Source of the DNA: Thaumasiovibrio sp043421945
GTDB lineage: Bacteria; Pseudomonadota; Gammaproteobacteria; Enterobacterales; Vibrionaceae
NCBI GenBank assembly: GCA_043421945.1
Contig: JBHOGO010000091.1
Span: forward strand, 1 to 16,565
Length of the DNA: 16,565 bases
Direction of reading: 5' to 3'
Each line of letters begins with the position of its first letter. The stretch's first letter is position 1. Positions 7,694 to 14,077 of this stretch are shown one piece after another. Below the pieces are notes generated by a model. The model was not told the DNA's origin. It made no database searches and was given only the letters and a program-made list of their open reading frames with translations. A program made the translations under genes and the position numbers.

Positions 7694-8194
7694 TTAGTAG
7701 CGAGCTGCAACCGCATCAATGTATGCAATTTGAAGCGGCTTGGTGAAGGCGCCAGGACGAAGTGCTTGAACTTCAGTTTTGATTTTATCTAAATCCCAAC
7801 CAAGGTCGAGCAACAGGTGCGCAGCCAATAAGCCAGTACGGCCAGAACCACCCATACAATGCATCGCAATTTTTTCGCCAGCAGCAACACGAGTTTTTAG
7901 GTTGCCAACTGCAGCTTGCCATTTTGCATCAAAATCACCACCTGGTGCTTGGTCGTCTTCAATAGGAAGGTGGAACCAAGCTAGACCAGCCGTTTCAACT
8001 TCTGCAGGTAATACAGCAACACCCGCCTCTTCCATCTCAGCATTGCTTAGTGCAGTAACAACAGTGGTCGTACCAGCGTTTTTAAGCTGCTCAATTGATG
8101 TCGCTAAATCAGTACCTTTAGTGCCTGGGCATGGTGTTAGTACCAGTGCTGCACCTTCAGTCGTAATCGGTAATTCCCAAGTTGGATGTGTCAT
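7694..8194 (-). CDS. PTP-fold (CDKN3/dual-specificity-like) phosphatase of the arsenate operon
   Basis: This 166-residue cytoplasmic protein has the Cys-based phosphatase P-loop HCMGGSGRTG (112-121), with nucleophile Cys113 and phosphate-binding Arg119 in the HC-x5-R pattern. An acidic loop EDDQAPGG (79-86) sits where the general-acid Asp belongs. Such proteins are often annotated as CDK-inhibitor-3-like, a name taken from the eukaryotic relative. It lies 15 bases after the GAPDH gene with a good AGGAA ribosome site, so it is surely co-transcribed with it. The homologous third gene of the V. cholerae var operon is called a putative phosphatase. The fold resembles that of arsenate reductases of the LMW-PTP (ArsC of Gram-positives) and Cdc25 (Acr2) types, so arsenate or arseno-sugar chemistry is possible, but I cannot show it. 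Confidence 0.85.
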   Translation of the reverse strand: MTHPTWELPITTEGAALVLTPCPGTKGTDLATSIEQLKNAGTTTVVTALSNAEMEEAGVAVLPAEVETAGLAWFHLPIEDDQAPGGDFDAKWQAAVGNLKTRVAAGEKIAMHCMGGSGRTGLLAAHLLLDLGWDLDKIKTEVQALRPGAFTKPLQIAYIDAVAARY

Positions 8195-8209
8195 AACTAT
8201 TTCCTATTA

Positions 8210-9211
8210 TTATTGTTGTGCTACGGTACGAACTAGTTCAGCGGTACGGGTTGCGTAACCCATTTCATTATCGTACCAAGCGTAGATTTTAACCATACGA
8301 GTACCAACGACCATTGTTGATAACGCATCAACGATGGTAGAGCGCTGGTCACCGCGGTAATCAATCGAAACTAATGGCTTAGCTTCAAAGCCAAGAATAC
8401 CCTTCAGTTCACCTTCTGATGCTTCTTTCAACAATGCATTCACTTCTTCTGCCGTTGTATCACGCTCAACATCAAAGATGATGTCTGTTAAAGAAGCGTT
8501 AGCAAGAGGAACACGTACTGCGTGACCGTTAATCTTTCCTTCTAGTTCAGGGAAGATTTCAACAATTGCCTTCGCAGAGCCTGTTGTAGTCGGAATTAAG
8601 CTCATTCCACAAGCACGAGCACGACGTAGATCTTTGTGCGGTGCGTCAAGAATTGTCTGGGTGTTTGTTAAGTCGTGAATCGTCGTGAACGATGACTGTG
8701 CAATACCAAGTTTTTCGTGAATGACTTTAACGATAGGTGCAATACAGTTGGTTGTACAAGACGCAGCGGTTACGATACGGTGCTCTTCTGGGTTAAAGAT
8801 ATGGTCGTTTACGCCAACTACGATGTTAGCGATACCTTCTTCTTTAACAGGTGCTGAAACAACAACTCGCTTAACGCCTTGGTCTAGGTATTTATTGAGG
8901 AACGTCGTTTTACGGTGTACGCCTGTTGCTTCAATAACAACATCACAGCCAGACCAGTCAACATCATCAATCTCACGCGCTTGCGTTGTTTTGATTGATT
9001 TGCCTGCAATGATAATTTCGTTATCAGTTGATTCAACCGCATGATGCCAACGACCTTGAACTGAATCAAATTCGAGAAGGTGTGCTAATGTTGGTGCATT
9101 GCCAGCCACATCATTGATCTGTACAAATTCGATTTCCGGCCAATCAAATGAAGCTCTTAACGCTAAACGTCCAATGCGACCAAATCCATTAATACCGACT
9201 TTAATAGTCAT
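8210..9211 (-). CDS. gap: Arsenate-operon glyceraldehyde-3-phosphate dehydrogenase
   Basis: GAPDH oxidises glyceraldehyde-3-phosphate with NAD and phosphate. With arsenate as co-substrate it forms 1-arseno-3-phosphoglycerate, the first step of the ArsJ pathway. The 333-residue protein has the Rossmann motif INGFGRIGRL (7-16) and the INDVA dinucleotide loop (32-36). The active site is SCTTNC (151-156, Cys152), His179 lies in TTIHDLTNTQ, and NEMGYATR is near the C-terminus. DLTNTQ in place of the common AYTNDQ, and RACGMSLIPTTTG, suggest a dedicated paralogue rather than the housekeeping enzyme. AGGAAAGAAG precedes the ATG. It follows arsR by 32 bases and leads the phosphatase gene by 15, so transcription is almost certainly from the ars promoter. 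Confidence 0.93.
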   Translation of the reverse strand: MTIKVGINGFGRIGRLALRASFDWPEIEFVQINDVAGNAPTLAHLLEFDSVQGRWHHAVESTDNEIIIAGKSIKTTQAREIDDVDWSGCDVVIEATGVHRKTTFLNKYLDQGVKRVVVSAPVKEEGIANIVVGVNDHIFNPEEHRIVTAASCTTNCIAPIVKVIHEKLGIAQSSFTTIHDLTNTQTILDAPHKDLRRARACGMSLIPTTTGSAKAIVEIFPELEGKINGHAVRVPLANASLTDIIFDVERDTTAEEVNALLKEASEGELKGILGFEAKPLVSIDYRGDQRSTIVDALSTMVVGTRMVKIYAWYDNEMGYATRTAELVRTVAQQ

Positions 9212-9243
9212 AATCTTCTTTCCTATTTTGAATAGAGGTTAGC

Positions 9244-9585
9244 TCAGCAAACTGGCGTTTCGACATTCTGCTGGTTAATAAACTTATCATTGTCTTGATG
9301 ATATTGAGTAAGTAGACAATTCGAGCCACCTAAGCCATCAATCACTTTACGCGCCCAACCTGGAAGGTTTGGTGACAGGCTGTAATATACCCATTGACCA
9401 CGGCGTTCATCAACTAAGACACCTGATTGACGCAGTTGAGCGAGGTGACGTGAAACTTTTGGTTGTGACTCACCCAGCGCTTCAGTGATATCACATACGC
9501 AGCTTCGCTCATGACGAGCGATTAACAGCAGGCATCGGACGCGAGTTTCGTCAGATAGCATTTTAAAAAAGCGATGGGGAAGCAT
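9244..9585 (-). CDS. arsR: ArsR family arsenic-responsive repressor
   Basis: This small winged-helix repressor comes first in the arsenate operon. The protein (113 residues from the chosen start) has SDETRVRCLLLIA, then the metal-site SCVCDITEAL with Cys29 and Cys31, equivalent to the CVC box of classical As(III)-sensing ArsR. The recognition region is SQPKVSRHLAQLRQSG, followed by the wing GQWVYYSL. I start it at the ATG at 9585: GGAG (9594-9591) lies 5 bases before it, family members begin MLPHRFFKMLSDETR, and the predicted transcription start near 9611 leaves room for a leader. The upstream ATG at 9603, giving 119 residues, has no clear ribosome site and would be almost leaderless. Extra Cys residues lie in the tail (CLLTQ and the last residue). 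Confidence 0.92.
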   Translation of the reverse strand: MLPHRFFKMLSDETRVRCLLLIARHERSCVCDITEALGESQPKVSRHLAQLRQSGVLVDERRGQWVYYSLSPNLPGWARKVIDGLGGSNCLLTQYHQDNDKFINQQNVETPVC

Positions 9586-9590
9586 GTCAT

Positions 9591-9594
9591 CTCC
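9591..9594 (-). promoter_or_regulatory. Ribosome binding site that decides the arsR start
   Basis: Read on the minus strand this is GGAG, 5 bases before the ATG at 9585. It supports that start over the ATG at 9603, which lacks such a site. Confidence 0.6.
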
Positions 9595-9612
9595 GCAATA
9601 CATTCACATATC

Positions 9613-9645
9613 CATATATAATACAGCTCATGATATATATGTAAA
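9613..9645 (-). promoter_or_regulatory. ars operon promoter with overlapping ArsR operator-like repeat
   Basis: On the minus strand, TTTACA (9645-9640) and TATTAT (9623-9618) with a 16-base spacer form a plausible sigma-70 promoter. A perfect inverted repeat, CATATATA (9641-9634) and TATATATG (9620-9613) with a 13-base spacer, overlaps both elements. A bound dimer there would block RNA polymerase, as expected for ArsR. The arms are AT-rich, so the repeat could partly be chance. Confidence 0.6.
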
Positions 9646-9875
9646 TACGCATATACGCCATATCACATTAAAGTTTTATGACATCATTTTCAATGACGAC
9701 CATAACCATTGATAAATTCATCTAATAACAGGTAGTTAGAAGAAATAGACTCTAAAAGAAAAAGAGTGCCAATACGATTAATTCAATACAAATAGGATGG
9801 GAAGGTAGAGATAACGCTTAATCACTTAACCAATATCAATATGTTTGAGGTGAAACCCAGAAATGACAGGCATAA
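9646..9875. other. Gene-less spacer between fusA terminator and ars promoter
   Basis: Together with its flanking sites this makes a 337-base gap between fusA and arsR. It is AT-rich and contains CGTATATGCG-type sequence next to the ars promoter. I see no open frame with a family signature and no further hairpin of note. Confidence 0.5.
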
Positions 9876-9904
9876 AAAAACCCCGGTCAAAGACCGAGGT
9901 TTTT
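9876..9904 (-). terminator. Intrinsic terminator of fusA
   Basis: A stem of AAAACCTCGGTC with GACCGGGGTTTT (minus strand, one wobble pair) around a 3-base loop runs into a T7 tract. It begins about 20 bases after the fusA stop and insulates the ars promoter. Confidence 0.9.
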
Positions 9905-9922
9905 ATAAAGACAAAACGTTAA

Positions 9923-12007
9923 TTACTTAGCGTTTTTCTCTTTTTGTTCAGCGATTACTGCTTCTGCAACGTTTGCTGGACATGGTGCGTAGTGTGCGAA
10001 CTCCATAGAGAACTGACCACGACCAGAAGTCATTGTACGTAGAGTACCGATGTAGCCGAACATCTCTGAAAGAGGAACGTCTGCTTTGATACGTACGCCA
10101 GTAGTACCAGCTTGCTGATCTTTGATCATACCACGACGACGGTTAAGGTCACCGATAACATCACCAACGTGATCATCAGGAGTGAACACGTCAACGTTCA
10201 TGATAGGCTCAAGAAGTTGCGCGCCAGCTTTAGGCATAGACTGACGGAATGCACCTTTCGCTGCGATTTCGAATGCTACTGCAGATGAATCGACTGCGTG
10301 GAAACCACCGTCGAATAGTTCAACTTCAACGTCTAGCGTTGGGAAGCCTGCAAGTACACCATTATCCATCATGCCAGCAAAACCTTTTTCGATTGCAGGC
10401 CAGAATTCTTTAGGTACGTTACCACCAACAACTACAGAGCTGAAAGTGAAGCCAGAGTTAGGCTCACCTGGTTTGATACGGTAGTCGATTTTACCGAACT
10501 GACCAGAACCACCAGATTGTTTCTTATGCGTGTAGCTATCTTCAATTGCTTTAGTGATAGTTTCACGGTAAGCAACCTGAGGTTGACCAACAACTAGATC
10601 AACACCGTAAGTACGCTTAAGGATGTCAACCTTGATGTCTAGGTGAAGCTCACCCATACCTTTAAGGATAGTTTCGCCTGAATCTTCATCAGTCTCAACT
10701 TGGAAAGATGGATCTTCTGCAACCATTTTACCGATTGCAACACCCATTTTCTCAGAACCGCCTTTATCTTTTGGAGATACAGCGATTGAGATTACTGGTG
10801 TTGGGAAGATCATTGGCTCAAGTGTACACTCGTGCTTAACATCACATAGAGTGTGACCAGTTTGAACGTTCTTCATACCTACTACAGCGATGATATCACC
10901 CGCTTGAGCAGTAGTTAGTTCGTTACGCTCATCTGCTTGCATCTCAACCATACGGCCGATACGCTCAGTTTTACCTGTTGCAGAGTTAAGGATAGTATCA
11001 CCTTTGTTAATCACACCTGAGTAGATACGAATAAACGTTAGGGCACCGAAACGGTCATCCATGATTTTGAATGCAAGCGCTTTAAGTGGTTCGTCAGCAG
11101 ATACAGTTGCTACTTCGCCAGTTGGCTCACCAGTTTCTGGATCAGTTAGAGGCTGAGGATCAACTTCTGTAGGTGCTGGTAGGTAATCTACAACAGCATC
11201 TAGTAGTAGTTGCATACCTTTGTTCTTGAACGCAGAACCACAGTATGTTGGGAAGAATGCAAGCTCACGAGTACCTTTACGGATACAACGCTTAACGTCT
11301 TCAATAGAAGGCTCTTCACCTTCCATGTAAGCTTCCATTAGGTCGTCGTCTTGCTCAACAGCAGTTTCGATTAGCTCTTCACGGTACTGTTCTACTTCAT
11401 CAACCATATCCGCAGGGATTTCTTTGATTTCGTAGTTTTCAGGAAGACCAGTGTCATCCCAAACAAACGCTTGACGGCTTAGTAGGTCAACAACACCAAC
11501 GAAGTCATCTTCACGACCGATTGGTAGAACCATGATAAGTGGGTTAGCACCTAGAACGTTACGTACTTGGTCAGTAACGGTGAAGAAATCTGCACCCATA
11601 CGGTCAAGTTTGTTTACGAAGATCAGACGAGCAACTTCTGATTCGTTCGCGTAGCGCCAGTTAGTTTCTGATTGTGGTTCAACACCACCAGAACCACAGA
11701 ACACACCAACACCGCCATCAAGAACTTTAAGAGAACGGTAAACTTCTACTGTGAAGTCAACGTGTCCTGGGGTATCGATTACGTTTAGGCGGTGGTCATT
11801 CCAGAAACAGCTAACTGCTGCAGACTGGATTGTAATACCACGCTCAGCTTCCTGCTCCATGAAGTCAGTCGTTGATTCGCCATCGTGAACTTCACCAGTC
11901 TTATGGATTTGACCAGTAAGCTTAAGGATACGTTCGGTAGTTGTGGTTTTACCCGCATCAACGTGCGCGAAAATACCAATGTTTCTGTATTTTGATAAAT
12001 CTGTCAT
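9923..12007 (-). CDS. fusA: Elongation factor G, second-copy type (EF-G2)
   Basis: This is a translational GTPase that moves the ribosome during elongation and may act in recycling. The 694-residue, full-length protein has G1 AHVDAGKTTTTE (14-25), the switch region RGITIQSAA (56-64), G3 DTPGH (78-82) and G4 NKLD (132-135). Domains II-V follow, ending with SGRGQFSMEFAHYAPCP near the C-terminus. Its neighbours are not rpsL, rpsG or tuf, so this is not the streptomycin-operon copy. Vibrios carry a second EF-G of about 695 residues that begins MTDLSKYRNIGIFAHVDAGK, and this matches that type from memory. Codon use is strongly biased (CGT, GGT, CCA), as in highly expressed genes. The ribosome site is weak (TTAGAGA). 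It ends at its own terminator and has a hairpin in its leader. Confidence 0.95.
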   Translation of the reverse strand: MTDLSKYRNIGIFAHVDAGKTTTTERILKLTGQIHKTGEVHDGESTTDFMEQEAERGITIQSAAVSCFWNDHRLNVIDTPGHVDFTVEVYRSLKVLDGGVGVFCGSGGVEPQSETNWRYANESEVARLIFVNKLDRMGADFFTVTDQVRNVLGANPLIMVLPIGREDDFVGVVDLLSRQAFVWDDTGLPENYEIKEIPADMVDEVEQYREELIETAVEQDDDLMEAYMEGEEPSIEDVKRCIRKGTRELAFFPTYCGSAFKNKGMQLLLDAVVDYLPAPTEVDPQPLTDPETGEPTGEVATVSADEPLKALAFKIMDDRFGALTFIRIYSGVINKGDTILNSATGKTERIGRMVEMQADERNELTTAQAGDIIAVVGMKNVQTGHTLCDVKHECTLEPMIFPTPVISIAVSPKDKGGSEKMGVAIGKMVAEDPSFQVETDEDSGETILKGMGELHLDIKVDILKRTYGVDLVVGQPQVAYRETITKAIEDSYTHKKQSGGSGQFGKIDYRIKPGEPNSGFTFSSVVVGGNVPKEFWPAIEKGFAGMMDNGVLAGFPTLDVEVELFDGGFHAVDSSAVAFEIAAKGAFRQSMPKAGAQLLEPIMNVDVFTPDDHVGDVIGDLNRRRGMIKDQQAGTTGVRIKADVPLSEMFGYIGTLRTMTSGRGQFSMEFAHYAPCPANVAEAVIAEQKEKNAK

Positions 12008-12050
12008 TGTTTTTCTCTAACAATTACGGTCACTATTAGGGTGTGAAGTA

Positions 12051-12075
12051 TAACGCGATAAACGAGATCGCGTTA
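12051..12075 (-). repeat. Hairpin in the fusA upstream region
   Basis: TAACGCGAT (12051-12059) and ATCGCGTTA (12067-12075) are a perfect 9-bp inverted repeat with a 7-base loop, about 45 bases from the fusA start codon. It may be an RNA structure in the leader or a protein site at the promoter; there is no T-tract. Confidence 0.6.
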
Positions 12076-12328
12076 GTGATCTGCTGTATTTTATTGGTTC
12101 CTTCCGTATCGAACGGGCACTTTACAACCACACACGTGTAAAACTGCTTAAAAAACCAACACTCAAGTAGACTTAGCAGCTGATTCTACGCGAAGTTGAT
12201 GCCCAATTGCGAGCCTTTCCTTCTATCTAAACGCACTTTCACGTCACAGATAAGCGTAGAAGTAACCTAAGTGACTCGCAAATGATGCTTATCTTTCTCC
12301 CTTTTAGCGCCTACCACCGTCAGTGAAA

Positions 12329-12343
12329 CTATTGATTCAATAG
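12329..12343. promoter_or_regulatory. 15-bp palindrome, operator-like
   Basis: CTATTGATTCAATAG is a perfect dyad around a single central base, in the middle of the divergent region. It has the size of a dimeric regulator site; I cannot name the regulator. Confidence 0.35.
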
Positions 12344-12584
12344 ACTTAAACCATGCACTTCAAGCTCAATGAGTTTCATAAACACACACTTTTCTTGCGC
12401 ATGAACCTGTGTTATATCACAAGTCACTTTATATAAACCGCTGCGGGTATAGATAAAACCATGAGTGGATAACTATTTTTAATCACTAACAGCTCCCAAC
12501 AATTACGTTTATTCCAATCAAATTTGTGCGTTTGCTCGGTTTTTCTTCTTCAACAGCTTTATTGGGCAGACAGCATAGTATGTG

Positions 12585-14075
12585 ATGAAGGTGAAACGTG
12601 TTCAGAGCGAGTGTAATGTGAATCCTACACAATTTCAGATAGATAAAGATTTGTTGGCGGCTAGGCAGTCCATAGAGCTTGACCCTGCTTTTACTCTCAG
12701 CAAAATAAAAAAAATATGTAAAGAATGTGAGCAAATTCACTATATGTCCGGCATGGTGGAAGCATGTACTCTCTCATCACTCGCTTATTGGCACATGATG
12801 AATTATGTCGAGGGGATCAAGATGGTTCGCCAAGCGGCTAAGTTCTCAGTCCAACTCGATACCGATGAAAAAAACGCCTCTATTAGCCACCTCTTTGCAC
12901 TGCATTATTGGGGACAAGCAAAGTATTACACCGCACAAAGCTATTGGATAGATGCACTAGAACACGCCACACTCAATAGCCAATCAGAATATGAAGTCGA
13001 GGCCCTCATTGGTTTAGGCAATGTCTGGCGAATCACCAAAAGCTATGACTCCGCTAAACAAACCCACCAACTTGCTCTTGAGCTATCAGAAACTCGAGGC
13101 ATACAATGGCTCACAGGCAAAGCGGCGATTCTTCTTTCGTGGGATCGGTATTTACTTCATGATTATGAAAGCATGCTGGATTCTCTAGCCATCGCCAATC
13201 GCATGTTAACTAACTATCCTAGCCCTACATGGCAAGCCGAAATTCAAGATTTCAAAGCACTTGCATACTTGGGGCTTAACCGCCTCTCTGAAGCCGCGAA
13301 ATGTAGCCAAGAAGCCGTCGCGATTGCAACTGAAAATCAGTTAACCTGGATGGTGGCACATTCTTCGATCACACAAGCTCGAATAGCTTTTACCAATCAT
13401 GATCATAGGCTTGCTAAGCAATTGTTAGAAAGTGCCCTTGAAGCTGCTCATCACTTTGATCGTGGTGATCTCCTTTCTCAGATCTGCCAACTCCTGTCTG
13501 AAAACGCTGAACAGGCTATGGATCATAAGACTGCCCTACACTATTTTAGAGAGCATCGCCGTTACGCAACTGATTGCCTTCAAGATCAATCGCAAGCCCA
13601 AGGAAAAGATAAAGCAAAGGCATCTCGACGTGCGTTAAACCACCGCGCGAATAAAAATATTAGACGCCTCACCACTTCCATTGAAACTGCACGCACATCC
13701 ACACTTAAACATTATCGAGAGCAGCGTGATTGGCTCAGTATTGCAGATAGGATCTTCAAGCACCCTAACGGGCAGCAATCCGTCATATTACTTATTCACG
13801 TCGAATTTAAAGAGCACCTTTCGACACTGATTGGTATTTCACACAGTGTATGTAAATCGGATGACTCACTAACGCTATTGGATGGACTAACGATTGCATT
13901 ACTAATAAAAGAAAAAAACTATCCCAACGCCATTTCATTGTTGACCCATTTTATTGACCATTATGAATGGGAATCCTACGACTCAAAACTAAAACTAGAA
14001 CCCATGGATCTGCAACATTTTACGCAATGGTGGCTAGGTTCTGCTCTCTGTAATGTTCAGGCTCAGGAGGTGTAA
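12585..14075 (+). CDS. TPR protein with a degenerate GGDEF-like C-terminal domain
   Basis: This soluble protein of about 496 residues has no signal peptide or membrane helix. Residues ~20-335 are TPR-like helical repeats (for example ALIGLGNVWRITKSYDSAKQ at 140-159, then ALAYLGLNRLSEAAKCSQEA). A basic helical linker follows (~340-380). The tail (~380-465) lines up with the GGDEF domain of the next gene: RDWLS...ADR with RRWLS...LDR, and SVILLIHVEFK with SVVILDIDHFK. Both metal Asp residues are replaced, and LDGLTIALLI stands where GGEEFLVIL belongs, so it should be catalytically dead. The paralogous TPR arrays suggest tandem duplication. The start is uncertain: the ATG at 12585 is preferred over a GTG at 12582, and no good ribosome site is visible for either. 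It is followed 2 bases later by the cyclase gene. Confidence 0.75.
   Translation: MKVKRVQSECNVNPTQFQIDKDLLAARQSIELDPAFTLSKIKKICKECEQIHYMSGMVEACTLSSLAYWHMMNYVEGIKMVRQAAKFSVQLDTDEKNASISHLFALHYWGQAKYYTAQSYWIDALEHATLNSQSEYEVEALIGLGNVWRITKSYDSAKQTHQLALELSETRGIQWLTGKAAILLSWDRYLLHDYESMLDSLAIANRMLTNYPSPTWQAEIQDFKALAYLGLNRLSEAAKCSQEAVAIATENQLTWMVAHSSITQARIAFTNHDHRLAKQLLESALEAAHHFDRGDLLSQICQLLSENAEQAMDHKTALHYFREHRRYATDCLQDQSQAQGKDKAKASRRALNHRANKNIRRLTTSIETARTSTLKHYREQRDWLSIADRIFKHPNGQQSVILLIHVEFKEHLSTLIGISHSVCKSDDSLTLLDGLTIALLIKEKNYPNAISLLTHFIDHYEWESYDSKLKLEPMDLQHFTQWWLGSALCNVQAQEV
14065..14070 (+). promoter_or_regulatory. Strong ribosome binding site inside the end of the TPR gene
   Basis: A consensus AGGAGG lies in the last codons of the TPR gene, 7 bases before the ATG of the cyclase. 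The stop and start are separated by 2 bases, so the two are probably translationally coupled, with the cyclase made at an equal or higher rate. Confidence 0.85.
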
Positions 14076-14077
14076 CT

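Larger units (their letters stand above)
12008..12584. other. Divergent intergenic region between fusA and the TPR pair
   Basis: This 577-base region must hold promoters for both sides. It contains several dyads: TAACGCGAT/ATCGCGTTA (12051-12075), TTTACA/TGTAAA (12121-12142), AGATAAGC/GCTTATCT (12248-12294) and the perfect palindrome CTATTGATTCAATAG (12329-12343). TTATAC just past the first dyad on the minus strand could be a -10 for fusA, but I find no matching -35. Open frames here lack family signatures. Confidence 0.5.

Noticed and set aside
7779..8258. 159-codon plus-strand frame opposite the phosphatase and GAPDH genes
   Set aside because: It is antisense to two clearly conserved genes, with low-complexity Ser/Ala/Pro content; a shadow frame.
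8210..9211. The GAPDH as the housekeeping glycolytic enzyme
   Set aside because: It lies between arsR and arsJ with operon spacing and has non-standard motifs around His179, so an arsenate-dedicated paralogue is more likely.
9923..12007. The EF-G as part of the rpsL-rpsG-fusA-tuf operon
   Set aside because: None of the partner genes flank it; it is bounded by its own terminator and a divergent intergenic region.
12486..12740. 84-codon minus-strand frame overlapping the TPR gene start
   Set aside because: It is antisense to the TPR coding region, AT-rich in composition and has no family signature.
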